Source: Engraulis encrasicolus
Taxonomy: Eukaryota; Chordata; Actinopteri; Clupeiformes; Engraulidae
Reading direction: 5' to 3'
Length of the DNA stretch: 64,000 nucleotides
Assembly: GCF_034702125.1 (NCBI RefSeq)
Contig: NC_085862.1
Location: forward strand, 15,630,896 to 15,694,895
The first letter of the stretch is position 1. Each line of letters begins with the position of its first letter. The position numbers were made by a program, and so were the translations under genes. Below, piece after piece: positions 43,348-54,650 of this stretch. The notes under the pieces were generated by a model, which saw only the letters and a list, made by a program, of their open reading frames with translations, had not been told where the DNA came from and ran no database searches.

Positions 43348-46300
43348 ATGAAGTCATTCATCTTATGTTTCTTCATGCTGCTCATGGCAACGGCAGGTAA
43401 TCTCTCCTGAAAAAACCCTGTTTTCTTCCAAAGATAGCATCGACATGCGGGCACTCTTATAATTAGATGCATTACCCCAAAATGCATGCCGTTCCACCAG
43501 TGGAATGTTATAATTGACATTAAAAAGTTAACTACTGTACAGTATACTACTATGAGATAACACAAGGCCTTTAGTAATGCACGACTTGGTCATTGTCATT
43601 CTGGTAACAGCAAATGTATACTCTGTGTTAACGGGTTAAAAAAACACAACCTGTATGTTCTTTACTGAGTTGTGTACTGATTTTTTTTTTGTGTAGCAAC
43701 CATCTCAGGAAAGGCAACTCTCACCACCACCAGCTCAGGTAGCCTATGTCAATAGATATGGAACAATTCTATGAGATTACCACTTACCTGAATATAGAGG
43801 ACCGCATACGTTTGATTCATTACTGAAGCAACTGCTGGGGGCAGGGCACAAGGCCATTTTTGGGTGGAACAAGCAAGTAGAGTCTTGCATCTCTATGGGA
43901 GACTTGAAACTATGTACACGTATCTATTTGAAATTCTTGCTGAGTCAGCTCTGTTTCGTTCAAACAGTAGTTTCAAACAACCCAAGAACTGACATGAAGA
44001 CCTGCACGTGACGTTGCATTTACATGCTGATATTTTCATGTAGGCCTATCTTTATGCAATGCATGCATCGTTGACTTGGCAGCAATTACCGACACTCTAC
44101 CCATCATCATGATTAAAACTGTGTGACGAGCCTGGTGTATTGATCTAGACATAAGGATTTTATATAACATTTACTCTCATAAGTATTTTATATAACATTT
44201 ATTCTACTGTGCTTTCTGAACAGAAGATTCATATGAAGCGGTGTCTGATGAGACGATCTCTGCAAATGACACAGGTACATTACCTCCTCTTATCTATGAT
44301 CACTAATACTCTTCAGATGAGATTGACTCTCACTTCTCAATGATCTGTCCATATCTGAAGAGAGCTTCTCAAAGATTTTCCCCCAAGTATACTGTAAAAA
44401 TGTGAAGGTTCCTCATAAAGAACCCTCAGATGGTTCATGGGTAAACCCAAAGGTTCCTTAGAGAACCTTAAGGGGTTCTTCCACAGTGGCAATTGAAGGG
44501 TTCCTAAAATAACTTTTCGGGACTCTTCAGTTTGTCACTGTGGATTAACCCCTACAAGATTCTCTGAGCACCTTTTATAAACCTTGAGGATCTTCTAAGC
44601 ACCTATAGGTTCATCAGAGAACCGTGTGGCCAACTCAAGCAAGGGCTTTGTCAATGAATTCGATGGTGTGTTGGCTTTCACATGCCCTAACCCTGCTGAG
44701 ACCATCTCGCGAATCTATAGGTGAGTTGTAGTTTCACTTGGTTGTTTTTATGCTGCTTGCATCGGCATGATTATATACCCTACTGATAGTTCAGGGACAT
44801 CAGAATTGTCTTCAAGCCTATTCCTTTGTCTTTGTTCCATTTACTGTATTTGTTTTTTTATTTACAAAGTTGTCTCTGGATCTATCCCTTTAAACATCAG
44901 GCAATGTTCTTCTTCTGAATGACGTTTTGCAGTTATCATGACAGCCATCATGAAGACAGGCGGTTCGACATCCAGTGCAAGACAAAGGACAGGAACAGAG
45001 ACTCCCCTGTTGACAACAATGGAACAAAATTTGGAAATGTGGTTCAAAGTATGAATGGTGGAGGGTAATATTCCAAAGGGGGGGGGGATTGTGTTATGTA
45101 CAAAGAGCATCAATTTTAAAATAAGTAATTAAACTCAAATATTTTTGACATTATGATTTCACAAATTTGGAAAAAAAAAACCCTGCTGGTCATGAATAGG
45201 AATCAAAAACACAGTTTTATGCTCTTGGCACGACGCCTATATTTATATAGATCAAATCAAAATGAATGCCTCAATGTGACAAAAGAAAGTGTCACAAACA
45301 AATCAATACTCATCCTGTCCTCAATGTCAGTTATTGGGAATTGAATTGAATTGAATGAACAGCTGCATGCTACCTTTTTTTTTTTTTTTACAGCGAACTG
45401 CTACAGGAGTGACTATGTGAACCAATTTGATCAGGCATTTATCTTCACCTGCCCCAAGGACCAAGCCATATTCAAAATGTCAAGTTACCATAACAGCCAC
45501 CATGAGGATCGTCGGTAATACCAGAGATTCTTTAAGTATATAGAGATATGCCATTGTAATAGGTTGCTATGGGCACCTAACATGACCAGGTTCCGGTCAG
45601 CCTAAAGGGGCGTGTCATAATACTCCTAGCATTGAATAGAACAGTCCTTAGGTCTGCCTAGGTCTGCTTAAAGGGGGATTCCCCCCCCTCCCCCTTGCAA
45701 CTGTAGAACCCGGAAACAATGGGCCAATGGAACCTCTCTCTCTCTACTCTCTCTGGTAAAACTCTGATATCTATAAGAGGGTGTTGAGGAAGAGGAATAG
45801 AACCTAATATCTTTGATGATGTGGTTTCATTTCTGTAGGTCTATTTTAAACTATAGGCCTAACTATAAACTATAATGCTAGTGGGTCATTGGAATCAAAT
45901 ACAATACGTAATGTAAGAAAACACGTTTTGCGAAAGTATGACTTTTTCATAAACTTACATGTGTGTTGTTCTTTCTGTCTGTGCCTAGTTGGAGGTTTGA
46001 TTGTTGCAATTATGGCTTCACCTTTTCCTCCTGTGAGTGGACTGACTATGTGAATGAATTTGATGAGGCCTTTGAATGGAGCGCTCCCACATGTGGCTAT
46101 CTTGCTGGAGTGAACTCTTACCACGACAACCATGACGAGTAATTTTCTCTATTCTTCCTTCTTCGTTTTTCTTGCACTACTACAACATTACACAGAGTCT
46201 TCAGTAATTGTTTTATATTCCGACTTGGTGCCATTCTGATAACAGCAAATTCAGGGGTCACACAGGGTCTTAACACATTAACTATCTGTTGTTGCACCAC

Positions 46301-46635
46301 TCACTATTAAATGCCAAAGGATTGAATTTGATAAAAACAAATGGTCAGCTTTACATCCACTATGGTAATTTTCAGTGGTCTGTAGGCCATACACAAAGTG
46401 AAGGTTCACATCTGCAAAGTGAATGAAAACTAATTAAAAAAAATAAAATAAAAATGATTTGAATGTATTCTATCTTCCCCTTAGGGACCGTCGCTTCAGC
46501 TTCTATGTCTGCTACGACCAAGATGAAAAGTCTCTATGCAGGAACCATGGTGTTACGGTTCTGCCCATTTTACCATGGTACCTCTTGGTGATGTCAAGTA
46601 CCACGGTCTTCCAATTGATCTATACATCTTGGTAA
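43348..46635 (+). CDS. Dermatopontin-like secreted protein B
   Basis: Eight exons: 43348-43396, 43697-43738, 44224-44274, 44618-44720, 44933-45048, 45394-45514, 45989-46138, 46485-46635; total 783 nt, 260 aa, all GT-AG with matching phases. The donor of exon 5 is ambiguous (45048/45049 chosen; a g|gtggag site a few codons later also keeps frame). Residues 1-16 are a signal peptide nearly identical to gene A's. Residues 17-57 are Thr/Ser-rich and acidic with a possible N-glycosylation N-S-S; there is no R-V-K-R. Three repeats follow: V-N-E-F-D-G ... S-Y-H-D-S-H-H-E-D-R-R; V-N-Q-F-D-Q-A ... S-Y-H-N-S-H-H-E-D-R-R; V-N-E-F-D-E-A ... S-Y-H-D-N-H-D-E-D-R-R, then Y-V-C-Y. An intron splits the exon that is single in gene A (24429-24617). 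About 35 extra, partly hydrophobic residues follow the usual end and lie in repeat-like DNA. Tandem paralogue of gene A. Confidence 0.85.
44390..44615. mobile_element. MITE-like sequence in gene B intron 3
   Basis: Repeated ggttcctcat, aaagaaccct, ggttccttagagaacc and ggggttcttcc words in both orientations form an imperfect foldback. It abuts the exon 4 splice acceptor. Confidence 0.55.
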
Positions 46636-46810
46636 CTGTGGTATTACACATAGGACTTGTACTGGACTAGGACTGGAATAACCCAAGAAAGCCATGACAC
46701 CTTGCTAAATTATATATGTTATTATATGTTATTATATATTAAAACCATAGTCAATTATCCATAGCAAAACCATGGTTATTTGTCCATACAAAAGCCATGG
46801 TTTGTTTTCG
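46545..46810. mobile_element. accatggt-type MITE over the end of gene B
   Basis: Left part aaccatggtgttacgg and ttaccatggtacctc, right part aaaaccatggttat and aaagccatggtttg, with AT-rich middle. Left/right words are partly inverted. The last ~30 codons of gene B lie inside it. Confidence 0.5.
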
Positions 46811-47365
46811 TGAGTAATATCAAAATTCATCACATTTTCTTTTAGTTACTGCTAGATGCTGTTTTGTATTCAATGGAAGTGGCTAATGCTGCGCTGTAAA
46901 AACATTTTTTAAGCATTTATTTGAAGGGTTCTTCCTGTGGCCTAAACATCATAAGAATGACCCATGCCAGGAACATTAATGACACATTGTTGATGTTTAT
47001 GACTGCTGCCATAATGTGTCATTTGTTTTTTTGGAATGTCAAGTTGACATTGTTTGGGTATCATAGCATTCCAAAAACCGAATTACACATTATGACAAGT
47101 TATAAACTTCAATACTGTCAGGTCCATTACAGTCAAGAATCACAAGGCAAGAATGCTATTTCTTTACTGAATAGTTATCAATTAGATTTGTCGGTTTGGC
47201 TCTGTTCAGAGGAATCCCCTGATTTTCCATGATCACCAAGGGAAGCAGATATTCAGGTGACAGAGGTGTAGGAAATGCTCACCTAATTTCAGATTATGCA
47301 ACTAATCCCCCCTTGTGTAATTCCCCTTATGCCATTTACACGGCACCCTTATGTAGAGCCCTTCA

Positions 47366-47371
47366 AATAAA
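47366..47371 (+). other. Possible polyadenylation signal of gene B
   Basis: AATAAA about 730 bp after the stop. It is an isolated candidate; the real 3' end is not certain. Confidence 0.3.
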
Positions 47372-47547
47372 GTACTGTATGACCCAATACTCTTTTATGT
47401 TCCATTCAGTGTTGTGTAATGCAAGTTCTTCTATCCTGACTTCGAATGTCTTCCATAGCCTACTGATAAAGACATGGGGCAGTAATAAACTGTCTGTTCA
47501 GAAGATACACTTTTAAACTTGTGCCAAAAGTTCTATAGTAATATATA

Positions 47548-48657
47548 CAGCTCCAGGCCACTTTATTAGAATAGCATGAAAAAGTTTATTTATTTCCATA
47601 ATTCCATCAATAATGTTAAACTGTCATGGATTATAGATTCATGGCCCAGTTTTTTAACTATTCCAATCATTAAATTGTTTATTTTTACACATTTTGGTCT
47701 TCCAGCTCAAAAAAAACATGAATTGGGGAATTCGCATCATTAGAATATTGTAATAAAATCACATTTTTCTTCATCAAAATTTGTTTCACATCAGTGCACA
47801 TCAAATCAGTTGAAATTCGGTACTTTCTACACGACATGCAATGTTCAATACTTGGTTAGGACTCTCTCTGTCTTAATAGTATTAATAATAACGGCCATGA
47901 TGCGTTTAACATTGAAGTCAATGGCAGAAACAGTGCATGGGAGTAATGGAAGGCCAGATATCCTTGATGCTTTGCCGTCAGCTGTTTTTGTATAGGTGAC
48001 CTGGTGTCCCACACTTCACTCTTCAATATACCCTGTAGATTTCCATGCCACGTTTTGTCGCTAACTCACCGGTTTAATTCTAAATCACCAGAAATGAAAC
48101 CCCATTGAAAATGAATGGGGTTTTATTTCTGGTGAGTTAGAATTAAACTGGTGAGTTAACACCAAAACGTAGCATGGGTATCTACGGGTATATTGAAGAG
48201 TGAAGTGTGGGACACCAGGTCAACAAACAAGAACAGCTGACGGCAAAGCATCAAGGATATCTGGCTTTCATTACTCCCATGCACTGTTTCTGCCATTGAC
48301 TTCAATGTTAAACGCATCATGGCCGTTATTAAGACAGAGAGAGTCCTAACCAAGCATTGAACATTGCATGTTATGTAGAATGTACAACATTTCAACTGAT
48401 TTGATGTGCACTGATGTGAAACGAATTTTGATGAAGAAAATTGTGATTTTATTACAATATTCTAATAATGCGAATTTCCCAATTCATGGGTTTTTTGAGC
48501 TGGAAGGCCAAATTATGTAAAAAGAAAAACTTGAATGATTGGAATAGTTAAACAACTGGGCCATGCATCTACAATCCATGACAGTTTAACATTATTGATG
48601 GAATTATGGAAATAAATCAACTTTTTCATGCTATTCTAATAAAGTGGCCTGGAGCTG
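47548..48657. mobile_element. 1.1-kb hAT-type foldback element (near-perfect giant palindrome)
   Basis: CAGCTCCAGGCCACTTTATT at the left is mirrored at the right end. Complementarity continues almost to the centre near 48102 (accccattgaaaatgaatgg), arms about 500 bp with few changes. Flanks aatatata (47540-47547) and catatata (48658-48665) match at 7 of 8. CAG...CTG ends and 8-bp duplication suit hAT. Confidence 0.85.
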
Positions 48658-48929
48658 CATATATAAAACTTTCATAGGGTTGCTTGGGTCTGTTGCTTGG
48701 AAAGAGTTTGTTAATGTTATGCTGGCAAGGGGTTACTGACAATGTTAATGAGTTTGAAAAAAGAGGATGAGAGGATGGTAAGCTTGGTGGAGAACATATA
48801 ATTATGTCACGTTAGTCAACCAGATTTGTAACTTACTGGTTCAAAATAAAGCCTATACACATCATTTTTGTATTTTTATTTGTATTACATCTTACACATC
48901 AGAGTTCCTATCATCCAGGCACGAATGAG

Positions 48930-49090
48930 CTGGTAGCATGCACACTGTTCCACCCATGGAACACTGTAATAAAGATTGAAATGTTAACTACCATAGAACT
49001 ACACTACTATGACATAACACAAGGCCTTTAGTAATGCACTACGACATGGTCATTGCCAATCCAGTTACAGCAAATGTATATGTTTGATCG
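48930..49090 (+). repeat. Copy of part of gene B intron 1
   Basis: gttccacccatggaa, gttaactacc, acactactatgacataacac, aaggcctttagtaatgca and acagcaaatgtata follow the order at 43490-43625 in gene B. Could be the stump of a third dermatopontin-like gene or a shared repeat; no exon was found next to it. Confidence 0.6.
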
Positions 49091-49684
49091 GCAGGAGAGA
49101 AAGTAACTCCTCAGAGTCACTTGCATTGCTGTTCATGCCTCTTCAGAAAGATTGCAAATTCACCGCGCAGGTCACAGATTATGGACCCAAACAAGCTGGT
49201 CTTCAGGAATTGTACTTTCTGGTTATGTATTTCCTAGATTTTTTCTTTTTGGAAAACAGGGTTAACATGCTAGTTGTCCAGTGCTGGCTTTGTGTTGCTC
49301 TATCATTTTCAAGCAAATTAATTGTGACTCCAAACGTCCAAATTTGCCAACCAAACATGTAGTTCTCCATTTACATCCATTTACATGTATAGTCTAAATG
49401 TGAGAAACTAGAGATAAAATGGAGTCGACATCATGACATACAAGGTTCACAAGTTCTATTTTCAAGTTTCACACACTTGTCCGGGCTTCCGCTCATGGGC
49501 CCATCCTTGTATTGTGCTGACGCCGCACTTTCATGTGAAAGGATTCACCAGTGTGCTGCACCAGCCCGAAATCTTTTACTGGAGCATAGCACCAGCTCGC
49601 ACCGGCTTACTTTCAAGGCTGGTTATTGGGAGCTAAGCTAAAGAACAGTCCTTAAAGAAAAGATCTTCAGGGACAATGACAGGC

Positions 49685-49688
<4 letters not shown>

Positions 49689-49768
<80 letters not shown>
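49689..49768. repeat. (AG)n microsatellite, about 80 bp
   Basis: Uninterrupted agagag run. Confidence 0.97.
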
Positions 49769-49770
<2 letters not shown>

Positions 49771-49904
49771 ATGTCGACAGGATATCCAGCTAAGATTCTT
49801 TTTTATCACTCATATGGCAATGATTACTGTTTATCAAGAGTATCACCCAGTAAGTTCCTAAATGTGCTGTCATCGAACATTTGCATGTATTTTTCATTAC
49901 GTAT

Positions 49905-50110
49905 ACATTACATTGCATTAGCCTACATTACATTACATCTAGCTGATGCTTTTCTCCAAAGTGACAGTTATTTAGATACAGGCTATCGGTTACAGTGGGA
50001 TACAGTGCTTTCCTCAAGGGCACTTCCGCCATGGATGGAGGTGCAGGGAGAGGTAAGGGTGGCATTCAAACCCTTGCAACCCTGTGAACTCCTTATCCAT
50101 TAGGGGACAG
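49905..50110 (-). repeat. tRNA-derived SINE, antisense
   Basis: Read on the minus strand: a tRNA-like head with agggtttgaatgccaccct (B-box region), a body, then ctttggagaaaagcatcagc and a (taatg)n tail. Same family as the + strand SINE at 59432-59690. Confidence 0.75.
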
Positions 50111-50137
50111 CATGTTTCAGCAGTGCACCAGCATTCT

Positions 50138-51209
50138 TCCTCATGTTGTTACCTCCACCAAGGAGGTTATGTGATCCCCTCTACCTGGCCATTCACTGGC
50201 TTGTGACACCTGTGTGGCCATCTAGTGGCTCTTTCATGTATATATATATTTTTTTCTCTCTCTCTCTCTACCTGGCCATTTACTGGCTTTTGACACCTGC
50301 GTGGCCACCTAGTGGCCCTTGCATGTAATGTTTACCTAATGGTTCATGTGACTTCTTACCTGTGCTGGGCAGGTGTATATCATTAGGAATTCCTGTTTGA
50401 GCAGTCCCCTGAAGAAGGCTTGAGCCGCTACACGTGGGTCTCTGCCCTTATGTTTTTAAACTTAATAGTTCCAATAAAGGCTTTTTAATATTTTTGCACA
50501 AGAAGAGTGCCTTGGACTCATTTACTGATAAGAGGTTATGTGATCGTTTGAGTTGTGCGTTCGTTTGTTTGTATGTTGTGTGTGTTTCTGTCCACCAGAG
50601 GCTGGAGGTGTGCTCTTAGAGTGCTTATCTTCTTTATGTCCCTTAACTGGAAAGACACATAATGCTATAGAATCCTTATCTCGCTCTCTTCTTTCAGTCT
50701 CTCTGGAATAATCTGCTCTATTTACAGCACATACAACACATACAGAAATGTGAATGTGGACCAGAATACTGTATGTTTTTATGTGTTAATGGCCGTCAAT
50801 TTATCTTATGATAAGGAAGTAGGTCACATACAGGGTGTATATTATTATGTTGTATAGTGAAGAATCTTTTGAAAGGTCCTGGTTCCGGTTCGTGATTTGG
50901 ATCACCACCAGAATTGAATCACTTGTTTCTTGGGTCATCACTAACAGCTCCACAAAGTTTAGTCCAAATCAGTTGATTAGTTTTTGAGTTATCCTGCTGA
51001 CATAATCTTTAAAAAAGTCCTGGTTCCGGTTCGTGAACCGGATCACCACCAGAATTTCATCACTTGTTCCTTGGGTCATTATCAACAACTATGGAAGTTT
51101 CGTCCATATCCGGTGATTAGTTTTTGAGTTATGCTGCTGACAAACAAACAGACAGACAGACAAACCAACACGACCGAAAACATTACCTCCTTGGCGGAGG
51201 TAACAACAA
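50138..51209. mobile_element. TIR element with ~135-bp internal tandem repeats
   Basis: TGTTACCTCCACCAAGGAGG at the left is mirrored by cctccttggcggaggtaaca at the right. 50860-51145 holds two copies of cctggttccggttcgtga ... gattagtttttgagttat. 50165-50330 holds a second duplication (acctggccattcactggc / acctggccatttactggc). 50400-50520 looks like a separate inserted tail. Confidence 0.72.
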
Positions 51210-51369
51210 AGTGCTAACAGGGAGGCCTAAGTAAAGACTTGAAACAGCATGGAACAACACAGACAAAGATACTTGAATAAACTCACAAAAACACACAAAA
51301 AGCACAAGCATTAGTACAGAATATGGTGTAGCTAAAATAATCAGGAGTCAATGTCAATATTGAAATGGT

Positions 51370-51550
51370 ACGCTGTGGTTTCCCCAGTAGAACAATATTG
51401 CCATGCTCAAATAGTTTTTTCAAACAAGGAAGCATGGTGATCTTCAGAAAGACACCATAATGTTTAACATTGATATGATCTATTTTTGCATTCCATGTAA
51501 ATAAAGGAAAATCACAAGACAGACAGAAGCTTCATATCCATGACCTCTCT
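51370..51550 (+). repeat. Dispersed repeat, copy 2 of 3
   Basis: Matches 19500-19695: aatagttttttcaaacaagg, gtaaataaaggaaaatcac, cagaagcttcatatccatga. Confidence 0.65.
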
Positions 51551-51652
51551 CTCCTCTCTCGCTCTCTCACTCTCTTGTCAGGCTGGCTCGTTAAAGGCTA
51601 ACAAGAAAAACGACATGCATCCATAGTGTCCACTCCATACGCAATTTTACGC

Positions 51653-51681
51653 CCGTGATCCGTGATCCGTGATCCGTGACC
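51653..51681. repeat. Short tandem repeat gtgatcc
   Basis: Four consecutive gtgatcc/gtgaccc units. Confidence 0.8.
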
Positions 51682-51898
51682 CCTCTCTCCTCTTTCACTC
51701 TCTCGTCAGGCTGACTCAGCCCCCCAGGGGGTGTTAGAGAACCCTTGGTGGACGTTACAGTAAAAAGGAGACAGCCGAGAGGGGGAGCACTGAGTTGCAA
51801 ATAGGGGACATTGGTCTATTTTATTTTTTTGATACTAACAAGGGCGTTGGCAGATTTATGAAGAGGTCAAAGGGGCGTTTGTTCAGAAAGGTGCTTCT

Positions 51899-52066
51899 TG
51901 GGGGGGTGGGGAGGTGCGGTGGCGCAGTGTGCTGGGCCCCCCACATTTGCATGCCCACGGGGACCCCGTCTCTGTCCCACTCGCTTCCTGTCACCATCTC
52001 AGACTGTCCTATCAAATAAAGGCATAAAATCCCCTGAAAAAAAAATAAAATATATATATATAAATA
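51899..52066 (+). repeat. SINE insertion with 12-bp target duplication
   Basis: Host aaaggtgcttct occurs at 51887-51898 and 52067-52078. The insert starts with ggtgcggtggcgcagtg, contains tgtcctatcaaataaaggc and ends in an A/TA-rich tail. Long duplication plus A-rich tail mark target-primed insertion. Confidence 0.85.
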
Positions 52067-52639
52067 AAAGGTGCTTCTCGGGTAAATGTCTGTAAATATC
52101 AATGTTTTGCAGTTTGAATTTGGTAAGGAAAAATCAGAGAAATGTAAGGTGCAGCATTTCCCTGGTGCATATTCAAATCGTATATAAAGGATTGTATAAG
52201 GCCCATGTGCTTAAGGAATAAATTATATTGCGCTATATTTATAAATGATCAAAATTGCTTTTAAAAAACTCTTCTTGTCACAGTGTAGGCAACAGCTCAT
52301 TAGTCCTACTTTCAACAGGATCATATTTTAAGTTTTGATTTGATTTATTTTGTGGTTGCATAGGTGGCAATGTGCAACACCCCTATTTTGTGATTATTTT
52401 GTGGACGTGGAGGATTCGTGAGAGGCATACCCTGCTGTTTCTGCTGTATTATTTCTGTTGCTTTATCAAATTTAACTGACGACATTCTGTTTTCTTTTGT
52501 TTTTGGTTCTTTTTGTTTTCCGTTGGTTTGGGTTGATTCATTTTGTTGGACCTGACTTGACTGAGACTTCTGAGGTCTGTTCCTCAGATTGCAGCAGCCT
52601 AACTGCATTGGGGGGACTGGCTTCTCCAGTCCCAGTGGG

Positions 52640-52683
52640 TCTCTGTGTGTGTGTGCGTGTGTGTGTGTGTGTGGGTCTCTGTC

Positions 52684-52755
<72 letters not shown>
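52640..52755. repeat. (TG)n microsatellite
   Basis: tgtgtgtg with a tctctgtcgg break near 52675. Confidence 0.95.
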
Positions 52756-52759
52756 CGTG

Positions 52760-53732
52760 TATGTTCAGTGGTGGTTACTTAACATTGGTCTACTCTATCC
52801 CTTCAACAAGGGTGGCTGCACTCCTTCGGCGCAGTGTCTCCTCGAGCAGCATTGCCATAGCAAAGGTAGAGTGGAATGCATTAGTCTGTACTGAATTGAC
52901 ATAGCCTATACACTGTACTCGATCCTGTGTCTCAAGCCCCTTTTCTCTCTTCTATATTTTGGACAGGTGTGATCGGAGCGAGGCAACCGGCAGGCAGACC
53001 TTGGTGGTGGACCCCTCTTCACTTTCTTTGCTGTGCCGCACGACGGGTGTTTATCTTATTATTTTTGTGTGTTTTGTGTTTTTTATTATTCCCTCACGAG
53101 TGGTGTGTATTCTGGGACTTCCTCTTCTCTTGCTCTACTGCCCGGTAAGCCTATGCCCCACCCCCAGTTAGTTCTATATCTATATAATAATCTATTTGCA
53201 CAGGCCTCTTTCCAGTGTGGCTATCAGGTTAGCATGTAAGTGGAGTCTGCAGCCGCCCTGAGTAGTGATCCTGTGTTCATTACAATAATAGTGGAGCAAT
53301 TGTAATTATTGTTATCCATTTGTATTGTGCTCAAGCAACTGTAACCCTTCCTGTTTGAGGAGCACCCTCACAGTGTGTAAAGTGGCTACCTGTGTTTGTT
53401 TATTGAGAAACTAAGAAAAAGAAAAGAGAGAGTGAATGAAAAATTAACCTTACAGAATTCATAAAAATTGGTTTTGTTGGAACCCATGTCTCATCCTTGA
53501 AGTGTGCACGAACCTAGGGATCTGCAAACATCTATTGGGTAACAGGGGGTTAGTGGGTGTCCCGAGGTGACCCCCCTCGGGTGGCGTAGTCGCAATTTGT
53601 AAAATTTCTTGGCCGATACTACACATAAGAACGAACGAGCGCATTCGGCTATGCGAACATGACGCTTGCCGGCGTCCCTCCCACCTGTCCGGTAACGAGA
53701 GCCAATTGCTTGCTGAGCTTATCCAATGATCT
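52760..53732. other. Unassigned, possibly the left part of the 53.7-58.3 kb element
   Basis: No coding motif. gaggcaaccggcaggcagacc and cctcgggtggcgtagtcgc look like internal or leader sequence of a retroelement, but no LTR pair or priming site could be established. Confidence 0.3.
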
Positions 53733-54185
53733 CGCCTAGTCCATTTTGCTGTTGCCTGTCCACCTAGTCAATTTTGCTGCTGCCCGCTACCTAGCCCATT
53801 TTGCTGCTGCACGGCCGCCTAGCCCATTCACCGTTTTATTTATTTCTTTATTTGCCATCCTAGCCCATCTAGTGCCCCGTTCTACTTTACTTTATCCTAA
53901 TGACTCTCGGACAAGTCTATTAACCATTGTTGACACGCCTATTTGCTGCCTCCCATCTGCCTAGTCCATTTTTGCTGCTGCCTGTCCACCTGCCCATTTT
54001 GCTGCTGCCCGCTACCTAGCCCATTTTGCTGCTGCCCGCCTAACCCATTTCTGCTGATGCCCACCTTGCCCATTTATTTATTAAGCCATCCTAGCCTTAG
54101 TGCCTCCAGTCTGTGTACTTGATCCCTAATGACTCCCAGCCAAGTCTATTTAACCACTGTTGACGCTCTATTTCCCTATGTGCAT
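53733..54185 (+). repeat. Two-copy ~225-bp tandem repeat rich in cccattttgctgctgcc
   Basis: Unit 1 starts at 53733 and unit 2 near 53957 (gcctagtccattttgctg). Within each, ccattttgctgctgcc recurs at 25-35-bp steps. Each ends with aagtctatt(t)aaccattgttgac. Similar words recur at 57360-57540 beyond the insertion nest, so it is one host sequence. Confidence 0.8.
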
Positions 54186-54479
54186 CTGACAGTTCATTTG
54201 TCCAACAGCTGGCCTTGTCTTTAATCCTACCTAAAGTCTATTTTACAGCTGGCGATGGGGCACTAAACTGCCACTAACCGAGGATGCTGCCAACCCCAAA
54301 TCGTTTTTAACTGCGACCAACTTATTGGTCATCTAGTTACATTTGCAGGGGTGCACATAACTGGTACGCAGGTGCGCATGTGCACCAAAAATTAGCAATG
54401 CGTACTGCCACCTCGGTCCCTACAGCGCACTTGCGTACTGACTATCTCACCAGACAGTTGATGTTGGTGAATGGTCAAA

Positions 54480-54650
54480 CATGTCCAAAAAGAAACAGAC
54501 AACAGTAGCCTAATCAGTTTCTTTGGAGTTTCGTCAACAGCAAAGAAAATTGGCGACCGAGTTGAGCTCCTGGCTCTGTCCTCTTCCCTCCATCATTATG
54601 GAATTGTGCAGTCTGTTAACTCGCGCACCCCCGTCATTCACATTGACAAC
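54480..54650 (+). pseudogene. N-terminal stub of a hAT-type transposase
   Basis: ATG at 54480 opens M-S-K-K-K-Q-T-T-V-A, then a stop. The next frame continues I-S-F-F-G-V-S-S-T-A-K-K. A short basic start followed by an S-F-F-G block is common in hAT proteins. The frame ends where the 54651 element is inserted. Confidence 0.45.

Noticed and set aside
47810..48395. Matching open frames on opposite strands at 47810-47995 and 48156-48395
   Set aside because: They are the two arms of the 47548-48657 palindrome, so similarity is structural and not evidence of coding.
49676..49790. Arg-Glu repeat protein
   Set aside because: Translation of a pure (AG)n tract.
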